From the NCBI GenBank assembly GCA_946894095.1, contig OX335656.1:7641001-7705000 (forward strand): DNA of 64,000 bases. The letters run 5' to 3'. The stretch comes from Incurvaria masculella. Its lineage: Eukaryota > Arthropoda > Insecta > Lepidoptera > Incurvariidae. Below, one piece after another: positions 1 through 12,000 of this stretch. Numbering within the stretch: position 1 is the first letter of the stretch; each line of letters starts with the position of its first letter. The position numbers and the translations under genes are program-made. The notes under the pieces were generated by a model that saw nothing but the letters and a program-made list of their open reading frames with translations, ran no database searches and had not been told where the DNA came from.

Positions 1-293
1 TATAACTAGACTAACAAACTGCGAAAGGCCTTCGCTATTTTAGAATACAAGTGCACACGATCAGAGAAATAGAGATACGTTGACAGCGTATACGGCTCTC
101 AACCGTGCGCGCTTTGTACGACCTGTGGTCTAGAGTCACTACCTTTATGTCAACATGACGTTCACGGGAGTGAATACAGCAATTCGGAACAGTCGTGTAC
201 GCGTATATAGCTGCTGTCTCTGTAATATACACATTTCGGAATGCACCTTCGCTTGTTTATTGCCACTAACAGCAAGCATTATGTGTGCGGCAG

Positions 294-3284
294 GCCACCC
301 ACCAACTGTTCGTGTCGCTGTACGAGTGCTGGTGCCACAGCCCCGTGTCGCTGGTGGCGCTGTGTCTGCTCACGCACAACTACACGCATTGCAATCAGCT
401 CATCAAGCTGTTCGGCGACCTCGAAATCACTGTCGATTTCCTCACCGAAGTCGACAAGCTAGTGCAGCTTATTGAATCTCCTATCTTTGCATGTGAGTGT
501 TTTTTTTAGGGTTGATTAACTTTTTTTTATTTTTGAGGCTGATCAATCATCCTATTTTCGTCATGTCCGTCCGTCCGTATATTTGCAAAGAGAATTCTTA
601 AAAAGTTTAGTTTTACAATTTGCCCTCGCGTATTCCTCTGCCTACCCGTCCGATATCCTGCCCTGTATTGCATTTTTAGCAAGTTTTTTATCAATTATCC
701 TGATAATTGGGACTGCATCATTTTCTAATAATCATAACATATTTGAAGATGAAGTTGAAAATATGAGTCCAAATTCATATTTCATTCCAAACAATCAATT
801 GTTGGTATGCTTGTAAAACCCGGCAAGGGGGTGTGTGTTGTTATTTATTTCTGCTATAACCCCTCAAACATATGAAGTTACAAACTATAACTGTAGTGGC
901 AAGCACATTTATCTGTTATGTATTTAAACTCATTAAACAATTAGAAAAATTAGCTGGAATTGCTTAGATAATTTTCCATTTTTCCATTCCATTTGTAATC
1001 CAATATTTTTGTCCTAATTTGTCAGGACATGCTTAACTTCTTAGTTTCCTTCCAGCTTACGGTTAATATTGCTTTGTATTACAAAATTTATTTTATTGCA
1101 CGGTAGTTACATTGGCGTATGATATGAGGTTAGAATTGTTGCAGCGGGACCCTAGACAGTAAAGATATTTTCAGATTTGCGACTGGAACTGCTGGATTGC
1201 GAAGAGAGCGGCAGCTTGCGGCAAGCACTGTACGGGCTGCTGATGTTGCTGCCGCAGACGGAGGCCTTCCAGAGCCTGCGGCGGCGCCTGCAGTGCGCGC
1301 CGCTGCTGCACCATACGCCCTCCAAAATGGCGCACAGGTATTGCAACTTCCGCAAACAGGGTATACATCCCAATAAAATGTGTAACCAAAATTTGGCATT
1401 CCATACAGATATTTCAACAAATCATAATGTTCCCGTGATTGCAGGTATTTTTATTCTTGAACAGATCATTAATATGTGTGTCAAAGATTTGTAGCTTAAG
1501 GTGGCCCAACCCGACGGGCCTAACTCATTCGCGGGCACGGTACAAAACCATGCTGTTGCGCTCTGGGACCTTCTCTGTTTCAAAGAATAAGACAGGCTCC
1601 GTGATGAGGAAGATACAACATGCCCACAAAAAAGACAATGTGCATAGTGTATGATTTAATTAGATTTACGAAAATTTTTATTTCAAAACGACATATAGCT
1701 AAAAGTAAACCACGACCGCCGTAGTCAAAATTCTAACAAAAACCAAATAGATTATAAATCTTGATTAAATAAGCTATGTCTGATGACTAATCTTTTTAAG
1801 ATGTTCTTACTTTATCATTGCGTAATCCGCCCTTAAAGTTATTGTATAAAACGCGCGAAAAATTCGAACTTTCGGACCTTATAACTTAGAAAACAGACAC
1901 AATTTTACAATGCCAATGGTCATCAGACATCTAGTTTGATCAAACAAAACTATTTTGAGCAAAATTTTGGATCGCTGACAAGAAATATGGGCGTGATCTT
2001 ATTTCCCCGTTTGTATGGGGAGAAGAGCGGGATGGGCCACCTTAAGGTGGCCCAACCCGGCGGCCTCAACTCATTTGCGGGCACGGTACAAAACCGTGCT
2101 GTTGCGCTCTGGGACCTTCTCTGTTTCTAAGAATAAGACAGGCTCCGTGATGAGGTAGATGCAACCTGTCCACAAAAAAGACAATGTGTATAGTGTATGA
2201 TTTGGTAAGATTTACGAAAATTTTAATTTTAAAACGAGATATAGCTAAAAGTAAACCACGACCACTGTAGTCAAAAATCTAACAAAAACCAAATATATTA
2301 TAAATCTTGATTTAATAAGCTATGTCTGATGACTAATCTTTTTAAGATGTTCTTACTTTATCATTGCGTAATCCACCTCCAAAGTTATTGTATAAATCGC
2401 GCGAAAAAATCCGAACTTTCGGACGTCATAACTTGGAAACCAAACAAAATTTTACAATGCCAATTGTCATCAGACATCTACTTCAATCAAATAAAGCTTA
2501 TTTGAGCAAAATTTTGGATCTCTGACAAGAAATATAGGCGTGATCTTCTTTCCCCTTTTGTATGGGGAGATGAGCGGGTTGGGCCACCTTAAGAGATAAT
2601 TTTAGTGTCTACTCGGTAAATCTGCATCCTTGAAAGAAGCCAATCTGTATCAAAAACTAAATCATTTTCATTAGATGTATTTAAAATCCTTATAAAAATA
2701 ATAAATTCCAAGAAACGTGACAAAGGGTTTGAGAACGGAACAAATGTGTATTACACAATGTAGAAGCATAAAATATGTTTATCGATTATTAACGGCCTTC
2801 TAGCTTCCCTATCAAGTAAAACATTGATAGTAAAGAGTATGTCTGGCACCATCACTAAGAGCAGACAGGCCCCGCGAGGTTTTGTGAGTGCAAAGATTAG
2901 TTAACTGATGGCCTGAGGGCAAGGTACACATATTGATTCTAGCTGCAGCACCTATATCTTTTGCGTGGTGTGTCAGTTTGTCCAAGACGAAGCTTGAAAA
3001 ACTGCTCTATTTGTTGGGATCAGAAATAAATATGGCATAGACAGGCTCTATCGACTAATAAAAATTTCGAGTATCACAATTTTAAAGGCTCCCCTGCTCT
3101 TGAAAGTCTAACATACTGAGAAAATACTTCTTTCAGTGATAGCAAGAAAACTTCCGACAAGGAGTTGGCCATCGACCTGGACGCTCTGATCGGGGACTTT
3201 GTGCGGGTGCAGGCAGCGCACCGCGCCTACCGTCTCACCGACCGCTCCAAGCATCTCTCCCTGTTCGACCGTGGCTACTCCTAG
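294..3284 (+). CDS. Vac14: Vac14, 3' end (three exons, 5' part outside window)
   Basis: Exons at 294-492, 1175-1337 and 3137-3284 join in frame to the stop at 3282-3284. The protein reads through [40 protein letters not shown], then LEL(L)DCEE and [11 protein letters not shown], and ends in [10 protein letters not shown]. This is the C-terminal HEAT-like part of Vac14, the scaffold that holds the PIKfyve/Fab1 kinase and the Fig4 phosphatase together for PI(3,5)P2 synthesis on endolysosomal membranes. All junctions are GT-AG. The codon split t|AT at the first junction gives Tyr and the one at the second gives Ser, matching the family. Upstream exons lie before position 1. The first 293 bases look like intron. 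The final exon is short and followed by AT-rich sequence with a weak AATATA at 3372-3377 as a possible poly(A) signal. Identity is from remembered family sequence, not a search. Confidence 0.9.
493..1174 (+). other. Vac14 intron, no recognised content
   Basis: AT-rich intron between two Vac14 exons. A 77-codon open frame at 583-816 encodes a hydrophobic peptide but has no splice logic or family resemblance; I treat it as chance. Confidence 0.6.
1496..2045 (+). mobile_element. TTAA MITE family A, copy A1
   Basis: About 542 bp between TTAA at 1496-1499 and TTAA at 2042-2045. The ends are inverted repeats: GGTGGCCCAACCCG on the left and its complement, slightly diverged, on the right. No coding capacity. 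The body carries family-wide landmarks such as 'gaccttctctgtttc' and 'gacaagaaatat'. TTAA flanks are typical of piggyBac-like, Kolobok-like and Sola3-like elements; the transposase that mobilised this one is not evident. It lies in a Vac14 intron. Confidence 0.85.
2042..2592 (+). mobile_element. TTAA MITE family A, copy A2
   Basis: Second copy in the same orientation as A1. It starts at the very TTAA (2042-2045) that ends A1 and finishes at TTAA 2589-2592. The two copies differ by scattered substitutions, so they are not a very recent duplication. Confidence 0.85.
2593..3136 (+). other. Remainder of Vac14 intron
   Basis: AT-rich sequence with no clear repeat or exon, ending in the acceptor 'cttctttcag' before the last Vac14 exon. 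Confidence 0.5.
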
Positions 3285-3674
3285 CCTCGTCTCCGTGTCC
3301 AGCTCCACCATACCTGTGTATATGTATATGCTTAAGGTTACTTAATGTTATTGTTTTATCTGTATAGTAGAAATATAAAAGCTTTAATGATGTGAAGATC
3401 TTAGTAAAACTTGTGTGCATGCGATTGAAATGCTTGATTGTTATCTGGTGATTTCTGAAGACTTCTCGAACTAAATATGTTATTATATACATTCCACAAG
3501 ATTTTAACTTTTGAGTTGGCTTTTTGTGTATTTTGACACACAGATTTTAAATTCCGTATGATAGCAAAATAAGTCTTGGTTAACGATTGTTGCTCCAGAG
3601 CCATGTCAGAGACGGCGTACCTTAGGCCTCCGTGCTGACCTAACCTAACCTTACCCTTTTTCTGCTGAAAACAA

Positions 3675-4300
3675 ATGATCGATCTGGGCGACACCGATTG
3701 CTATGGAGACGACAGCAAGGTGCTTGCCACTAGACACACGACTGCAAAATGGCTGAAGTATAGGCAGTGCCTCGTTGTAACACAGGCCCTGAAAATAAGA
3801 CCGGATGGGGTCTCCAGAACCTCATCGAGTTCAACGAGAGCAAGACAGGCATTCCTCGGGTATATCCGACATGACTTGAACTACCGACGCCATGTCAAGG
3901 ATAAAAGCAAGCTCGTCTCAAGGAAGCTGGGAGTCATAAACAGGATACGTCGTTTTTACGCCGGAACAAAAGCTCTACAAATCGCAGATAAGTTATTGCT
4001 TAGAGTATTATTCCCATCTGTGGGACAAATCAGCTTGGCTCCTTGAACTCAATGCAGGCATCTCGTCGACGAATCCGAAGTATCCAAGAATTTAGAGACC
4101 TCCCAACTCTGAAGGGATATAGGGATCTGTGTTCTCTCCGTACCGTAGAGAATGCTATTTGGAGCTGCATAAAGCAATCTTTCCATCTCATTCCTTCGTC
4201 CATCTCACACCCTTCGTGGTGTGAAGAACTCGCCAGCCGGCATGGCTTTCGCGACCCATGTGAAAGTTCGAAAGTACATTAGCATCGTCGGGTGCCTGTT
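3675..4300 (+). mobile_element. Decayed LINE (jockey/CR1-like) ORF2 3' part
   Basis: Frame-shifted coding remains of a non-LTR reverse transcriptase. One frame gives NLIEFNESKTG (3815-3850), matching the 'FN..KT' motif after the RT palm. Another gives HVKDKSKLVSRKLGVINRIRR, a typical post-RT segment, followed by 'SHLWDKSAW'-like and C-terminal 'WCEELASRHGFRDP' text. Stops and shifts show it is dead. The 3' part ('gtgtgaagaactcgccagccggcatgg', in pieces) recurs in other orientations near 12.2, 27.9 and 57.6 kb. Confidence 0.75.
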
Positions 4301-4945
4301 TGAGAGCCTGGCGTAGAGCATATATCGCACTATAGGTAGGTTTGCATTTTATTTATGTATAATGTGTTTATAAAACGTTTGTTGCCGAGTAGCGTCAATT
4401 GGGAAGTCAGCGGGAATTGGCCACGGAAAGTCCGCACCCACGTCAAGTGATTTTCCACCGATAGTGACTTGGTCTCATAGTTAGCGACCCATGTATAGTT
4501 CAGCAGAAATTGTCAAATATTTTGCCACAAAGCACTGAATAGGTTGGGACAAAAAGTGTATGCCATGATAAAAGATCATGTGTACAGACTGTGACTTTGT
4601 TATTCTACATAGAAATTCCACCTTCAGTCATTAAACCAAATTTTACTTATGCAATACTTTATTTATTTTCAATTATAGGAATGGTTTTTTTATATATCAC
4701 AGTGCAAAATAAATTTATACATAATTACAATATTAAAAACATAGTTTATGTGTATTTATTTACCCTAATGGCATTTCTCTTGTTCAACATTTTAAATTAT
4801 GTTCATAGAAGAAAAACCTAGCATTTACAAGGAGTGCAATCAGGAGTGCCTTGAATCAAGGGATGGTATCTGGAGCACCGTTCCCGGAACTAATAACAGT
4901 GTCATCTGTTGACACTTTGGCAATACGGTGGAGTCGTAATGCCAA
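4301..4945. other. Spacer, nothing recognised
   Basis: AT-rich stretch between two LINE fragments. A 76-codon hydrophobic frame at 4591-4821 has no recognisable family and is probably chance. Confidence 0.5.
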
Positions 4946-4949
4946 TTTT

Positions 4950-5150
4950 CCTTCCGTTTCTGTTCAGTGTGTGACCATAGGGATTTCCCGCTAAAATAGC
5001 ATTTCCTGTTTCCATAGCAACATCAAAAAACCCTGAGGACTCCCAGAATTTGGAGACCCTACCAGTTCTGAAGGGTTGTATGTTCTGTGCGCAATGGCAG
5101 CACCATAGAGAATGCTGTTCGGCACTGCATAACACTATTCCTCTGTCCTC
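4950..5150 (+). mobile_element. LINE fragment, related to 3675-4300
   Basis: Conceptual pieces such as 'NGSTIENAVRHCI' align with 'RTVENAIWSCIK' of the LINE copy upstream, in the same orientation. Short and broken. Confidence 0.55.
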
Positions 5151-5394
5151 ATTCTATTATTGCTCAACTGGGAATGCACCTATTCACTCTATTAGTAATA
5201 TAGCTCCCGATAGTTTATCTGAAAAGTAGAATTCCACCATACATCACCATGATCATATGATTACTTATCCAGTGTTAACAAATGTTTTGATGAATAAACA
5301 CTTTACAGGCTGCACATCTATCACTGAGGAATTTTACAACCAACTTGCAAAACGTCTAAAACACAAAATTCAAAAAGAAAAATCTAAACTAAAT

Positions 5395-5461
5395 ACTGCC
5401 CTCCTTATTCAAAAGGCGGTAACTACATATGTGCCTCATTTGTAGTTACGGCCTTTTACTA
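5395..5461. repeat. Truncated copy of a hairpin repeat
   Basis: Begins 'actgccctccttattcaaaa', continues through 'ggtaactacatatg', then turns back with 'gtagttacggccttttac'. The complete version is the 78-bp hairpin at 33310-33387. Here the returning arm is cut short. Confidence 0.65.
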
Positions 5462-5482
5462 TTTACTTACTATTTACTTACT

Positions 5483-5845
5483 CAGTGGCCCAGTGGCGCG
5501 ACACTTCGGCGATCGCTCTCCGAAGTTAAGCAACGCTGGGTCCGGTCTGGTCTTGGATGGGTGACCATTCGACCGTTGAGAGAGGCTGGCCGTGGTTCGG
5601 ATTCCACGTTAAGCTGTAGGTCCCCTTCCTTACTTACTAGGTGGTAGGGTTTATCCCGCCCGGGTTGGTACCATCGCATTGGATGAACGATGGTCGAAGT
5701 GGCAATGAAAATTGTCCGTGTTTTCCATCCAGTTCAATGTAGCCGTGCAATATAAGGAAGGTCCTGGCATGGCACCTAGTTCCCATGTGGTGTGTTGGGC
5801 TAATACCATGACAGAACTTGTGGTATTAGCCATCCATGTCCAGTT
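5483..5845 (+). mobile_element. SINE with a 5S-rRNA-like head
   Basis: The head at about 5510-5565 reads 'ccgaagttaagcaacgctgg' and 'tcttggatgggtgacc', which match the internal control region of 5S rRNA (box A, intermediate element, box C). Just before it, 'tggcccagtggcgcga' resembles the tRNA box A found in the sister SINE. From about 5600 on, the body ('gctgtaggtccccttcc', 'ctaggtggtagggttta', 'gttggtaccatcgcattgg', 'tggtattagccatccatgtc') is the same as in the tRNA-headed copies at 30424-30836 and 37331-37747. The copy ends in a short A-run. Transcription would be by RNA polymerase III from the head. Confidence 0.85.
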
Positions 5846-5865
5846 ACAAAAAATTCGAATTCGAT

Positions 5866-5980
5866 GGAATTCGATCAATTCTGCAACGATCAGAAGCGTT
5901 TATGACATATATTCTGAGCTATTACTGGGTAGAATATTTGGCATCCACTTCTGATTGTTGCAGAGAATTGATCGAATTCC
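5866..5980. repeat. Inverted repeat with ~31-33-base arms
   Basis: The left arm at 5866-5896 (ggaattcgatcaattctgca, then acgatcagaag) is complemented at 5948-5980 with a two-base insertion and one mismatch. The loop is about 50 bases. It lies between the 5S-headed SINE and the ik2 poly(A) signal. Confidence 0.7.
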
Positions 5981-6012
5981 CTCACATATTTTCTCGTATT
6001 TTACGCCCGTAT

Positions 6013-6018
6013 TTTATT
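6013..6018 (-). promoter_or_regulatory. Poly(A) signal of ik2
   Basis: AATAAA on the minus strand, 64 bases downstream of the ik2 stop codon, which would give a very short 3' UTR. Confidence 0.6.
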
Positions 6019-6081
6019 CCCTGCTCTGGATGATTGTTTAACAACTGATTCAGCCTATCCTCCTGCACCGAGTGCGTGGCG

Positions 6082-9000
6082 CTAGGGTGCGAGCTCAGCG
6101 GTGAGCTCCGCGAGGCGCGCCAGCAGCACCGAGTTGGACGCGACGCTTGCGGCGATGTCGTCCTGCGCCGCGAACAGCGCGCGCACGCCCACCCGGCTCG
6201 CGGCGAGCGTCGACCCCCCTCCTCCCGCCGCCGCACCCGCCGACCCCCCTCCCCCAGCCGCCGACCCCCCGCCCGCCGCAGTCGCCTCGGCCGGTGCAGG
6301 CGCCTGCCTGTGTTCGCCGACGGACTTCTTAAAGCTTTGCAACTGCAATCAAATAGTTATGGTTTAAATAAAACGTCAACAATTTCAATTTATTAAGCTT
6401 TCAATAGGGAAAATTTTAACAAATAACGAATTCTTTTCAGAGTCTCCTTTTCAGCCTATTTTGTAAATTTTTATTTGTTCTTACCACCAATGAGAATGAA
6501 AACTGAAAGTCTATTGTAGATGTCCCATGAGCATTTCAAATCTATTCTGTTTTATTTTGTATGGTACTGTCAGATACAGTACAGATCTTTTAGGTGAGCT
6601 CGTTTAGACGCCACCTATCGTGATAAATAAGCAGTTTCTTCCCCATTTGCGCAGCAAACGGTTATCAGTAGCGAACAAGGATATCACTCTTTGCTACACT
6701 CAGCCTTTTACTTGAAGTTTACCTACATAGCTGTAGCTGAGACGGTAATCCGTAAACTTAAGGTCTCCCAACCCAAACTTAAGGGGACCAACTCATTCGC
6801 AGGCACGGTACAAAACCGTGCTATTGCGCTCTGGGACCTTCACTGTTTCAAAGAAAAAGACAAGCTCCGTTATGAGGAAGATTCAACATGTCCACAAAGC
6901 AGACAATGTGCATAGTGTATGATTTGGTAAGATTTACGAAATTTTTAATTACCAAACGACTTATAGCTAAAAGTAAACCACGACTGCTGTAGTAAATATT
7001 CTAACAAAAACCAAATTGATCATACATTTTTATGAAACAAGCTATGTCTGATGACTAATCTTTTTCAGATGTTCTTACTTTATCATTGAGTAATCCACCT
7101 TCAAAGTTATTGTATAAAACGCGCAAAAAATTCGAACTTTCGGACCTTATAACATAGAAACCAAACACAATTTTACAATGCCAACGGTCATCAGACATCT
7201 AGTTCGATCGAGTAAAGCAATTTTTAGCAATATTTGGGATCTTTGACAAGAAATGGCATGATCTTCTTTCCACGTTTGTATGGGGAGTCGAGCGAGTTGG
7301 GCCACCTTAAAATAATATGTCGAACAACAGTGAAAATCTAAACAAACATAGCTGAGACGGTTTTCGAAAACTTTCCGACATCCTTTTCACTTCGATGTTC
7401 GAGGTGGTTTAGGTTGAGGCGCACCTGGTGCACGGCGGCGGCAACGGTGGACCGCGCGCGGTGCTCGGCGTCCTGGAGTCGCGCGGCGAGCGCCAGCAGC
7501 CGCAGCTCGTTGGACGCCACATCCTTGTCCAGAATCTGCGTCTGCAGGTACACCGTCTGGGCGATCTTGTACCTGCAACATGAAAGAGATAAAAATGAAG
7601 GAGATATGGCATCGAGCTAGCCTCCTATGGGACCCGCTGTCTCCAATTTAAGCCACGAATTAATAATAAAAGTTTAATATAGTCATATTACTTGCAGCGA
7701 AAACTATTTCACAATTTCAGGATTATTGGTTTTGTTACAATTTATTTAAATACGATTTTTATTTAACAGCGCCATCTAACGGTGTAAAACTTCTTATCGG
7801 CAATTACAACGAAACCATTAAACCTGAAATTGTGAATATGTTTTCGCTGCAACTACTATGGCTATATTTAATATTTTTGACGAATTCGTGCCTTAAAGTG
7901 CAATACTTTTTGCGTTCTGTGTAAAAAAAAACATTGTATGGGTCGGAACATCCTTAATGTTCTAGCAAAAAACATTTGAGGCAGTAGCAATTAGATCTAA
8001 GTCATTATTGTAAACGGAAAAATCTATAAAACAGCGAAATTTCTTTGCATTTGTGGATTCTCATTTACTGAGATAATCGACTCCGCGGATCTTGCAATTT
8101 GTGGTGCAACATAGTGTGGTTTAAGCAACAAAAGTTTAAATAAATGAAATAAAAAACATGTGACCCACTAACTGATTCAGTTTAAGATTATTGTAAAATT
8201 TAAAGCTTAATCCCACACAAGTGAGTCCCACACGCAGTGGCCAAGAATGGGAGTTCAAAGTCATACCCTTTGGATACTTGAAAGGCTGCTGTCGCGGCAG
8301 CTTTTTGGGGGCTTCTGGAGCCAATTATTTTTAGACTAATTAGTGTTTAGCTTAGCTATACTGTTTCGACTCGATCTCCCTTATGACGAAACACTGAATT
8401 GATGCCCCACTTATTACCTGGGTTTAAGAGTGTTCGATCTGGCGCACCAGCAATATTTCGCCATTATGTTGGCATAATATGTCGTCATAACGCTTAATTG
8501 ATTGCTCAAAGTCTTTAAACCATTTTATGTGGTTATCGTTGTGGCTAACTACACAAAGTATAGTTAGTAATGTATTACGTAGTATAAAACAATTTTCTTT
8601 CGCTAAAAGGTGTCTGTATATTCAACAAATGTGATAAGATAAAAAAAGAAAGCTGTAAAAATTGCTACTTTATGAACATACTGGAAGACTGGACTTGAAC
8701 TAGCAAGCAAACCTTCGCGGGCCCCATTCTGCTATCTACTCTGTACACATAATTTAGAATTCCCTCACAGTCCCTCCTCCCGTAATCAATGCCTCCTACT
8801 TACACAGTGTTTAAGATTATACATGCATGCATTAATTTTAACACTTTACCTGTATTGGCGAAATTGGTAGACGCACTGCCCGCAAAAGGTTTGCTAGCTG
8901 GTTCAAGTCAGGTCTGCGAATTGTTTAGAAATACTGATGTGGCGTTCGGAAGGAGGGTTATGGCGGCACTGACCAGTGATATGTAAAAGGTAAGGACATG

Positions 9001-12000
9001 CCTTTTCATACAACTCTGGCGCCTGGTGCCGGTATTCCATCTTTCTTTGAGTTTTTTATGTAATTCTTGCAAGGTTTTACCACACAATTGGGCATTTTTG
9101 GGGCGCATTATGATGACGAAAGCTAGCGACGGTCTGGCGACAAAGTGGTGTCCCCGTGACGTATACAACATCACTTTTGTTTTTCCATTCATGTTGCATG
9201 GAAGGGCCTGTCCTTACGTAGTAATATTTATGTGAATGGCACCGACTGACCAGTCGGCGAGCGAGTCGGCGCGCGCGTGCGCGGCGGGCGCGGCGCGCTG
9301 CAGCAGGGCGCGCGCGCGCCGCCCCGTCTCCGCGACCGTGATGCGCTCGAGCACGTGGAACTGCTCGTCGTTGTAGGTGAGCGAGCGCGTCGCGCGGTCC
9401 CGCACCAAGTGCTGCCACGAGTCGCGCAGCCGCTCCACCTGCGATACGTGGAAATTTTCTGTCATGTAACTGAACATGGATGGCTAATATCGCTATAAAG
9501 GTGATTTATTTAAGTGTGGCTTCATGGCCAAATCTGAAGCTATAGATGTAACGAAAAACACTCAAAAGGGTCACAAGGCCGATTTTGATAATAAATGAAA
9601 CAGCATTATTATTATTCTTTACTAGTTCAAAATTCAGTTTTAGTTTTTATTATGACTTCTTTGAATATTTTTAGCTATTTCTTATAGGTAATGATATGAT
9701 ATGGCCATGAAGGCATAAGTCCTGGCATGGCGCCTAATTTATTTGGGTATGTGGTGTATTGGGCTAGTATAACTGTGGGTGTGGTATCAAACATCCATGT
9801 CGAGTTACATGAAAAAAATCATAATATGAATTCAAAAATAAAGAAAAGCTTTAATCAACTGTTTGATTTGTGCATTGTCAAATTATTACAGTCGACCAAA
9901 GAGTTAAGGATAGATCCGGTTGAAGGAAAAGATGAACACAAGGGCGTCGCCAGCCGATGGCGCAGGGGGGGGCAAGTTGACTTTACCTACTACAATTCAT
10001 ACTTTTCTCATTCTCATTGGTGAATTCATTCGAGTTTCGACGTACGGGAATCAAGCAAATCAACTCAAAGAGATAGAACTTTGGTTGCATTATATTTGGC
10101 AACTTTTTTAGAATCTCTAGGGGGGAGGCAGCTGCCCCTCCCTGCCCCCCTTTGGCGACGCCCTTGTGAACAGGTGAAATACTTGAACTTTTGCAACTAT
10201 ATATATAACTTAAATCAGAGTGTCCAGTAGTTACTGTGTCCACCTTGCAAAATTGTTCAACCACCATTAATTTTTATGTTTAAGGTGGCCCAACCCGCTC
10301 ATTTCCCCATACAAAAGGGGAAAGAAGATCACGCCTATATTTCTTGTCAGAGATCCAAAATTTTGCTCAATATAGCTTTATTTGATTGAACTAGATGTCT
10401 GATGACCATTGGCATTGTAAAATTGTGTTTGGTTTCCAAGTTATAACGTCCGAAAGTTCGGATTTTTCGCGCGTTTTATACAATTACTTTGGAGGAAGAT
10501 TACGCAATGATAAAGTAAGAACATCTTAAAAAGATTAGTCATCAGACATAGCTTGTTTAATCAAGATTTATAATCTATTTGGTTTTTGTTAGATTTTTGA
10601 CTATAGCGGTCGTGGTTTACTTTTAGCTATAAGTCGTTTTGAAATTAAAATTTTCGTAAATCTTACCAAATCATACATTATGCACATTGTCTTTTTTGTG
10701 GACAGGTTGCATCTTCCTCATCACGGAGCGTGCCTTATTCTTAGAGACAGAGAAGGTCTCAGAGCGCAACAGCACGGTTTTGTCCCGTGCCCGCAAATGA
10801 GTTGAGGCCGCCGGGTTGGGCCACCTTAACAGGAAGTGTATCCTTTAATCTTTGATTGACTGTGCAACATGTTACCAAAAAAACAAAAATATAACCATAT
10901 ACAATACAACCAATAAAAGTATACAAAACATCAAGCCTGCCTGCCAAGCAAGTGTGGCGGGTGCCAGTACTAACGAGTGTCTTGGCCCGGTGCTGCAGGC
11001 GCTGCTCGTGCGGGCAGGGCAGCGCGCGCGCCGCCGCGTCCCACTCGGCGCGCAGCGCGGCGCCGCCCGCGTGCCGCGCGTGCAGCGAGCGCGCCGCACC
11101 CGCCAGCGACGCCGCCTCGCCGCTCAGCAGCGCCGCCGCCGCGCTCCACCCCTCCGCCGCGCGCCTCTCCGCACCCTCCTCCACCTGCGCGCGCCGCACC
11201 TAGCTCAGCTCACAGGTTCACTCCCCGCCCCATTCGTGCACCACTTTCTTTCTCTTTCTGTATGATCAGTCCGAGTTCTCACCCGAATCGGCGTTTACGG
11301 AACTTCGAAATTAAAGTCAAATCCTTTGCAAGTTTAACTATTTATTCTGTGGTTTTACTTCTTTGAACTGTCAAAATCGAACTCTGCCTACCAATTTGTA
11401 TGAAAAAGCGAAGTCCGCGTAAACAGCAATGTGAACGTATTTACGGCGACGATACGTTAGCTGTCTCTCGCAAATGTTGGTTCGCTTAAAGCACACTGTG
11501 CAAGCTCTTACATTTGAAAACGCCAGTCGATCGGTTTGGCGCCAATTTAGGTGACAAGTCGGACTAGGGGCTCTGGTTGGATAAGTTCAATACGTCACGA
11601 ATGAGAGGTCGGAATCCATGTTTGACATTCAAAATTTTGAATTTTCAATGTCAAACTGTAGGTCAGAGTGGGCAGTCTGAGTTCTCACCGAAATTGGCGT
11701 TTACGGCAAACCGATCGACTGGCGTTTTCTCCAAACTCAATACAAGTTTTTACTAGATATTCTGTGGTTTTACTTCTTCAAGCTGTCAAAGTCAAACGCG
11801 GACTTCCGATTTGTATGAAAACGCGGAGTGGACGTAAACGGCAACGTCGACGTATTTACGGCAACGTTGAGTAAGCTGTCAAATCAAGCTCGGACTCGCA
11901 AATGTTAGTTCGCTTAACGCCCGCTGCGCGCGCTCATCAATTTCTCCATACATTTGAAAACGCCAGTCGATCGGTTTGCCGTAACGCCAATTTAGGTGAC

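Noticed and set aside
583..816. 77-codon hydrophobic open frame in a Vac14 intron
   Set aside because: AT-rich, no family resemblance and no splice connection to neighbouring exons.
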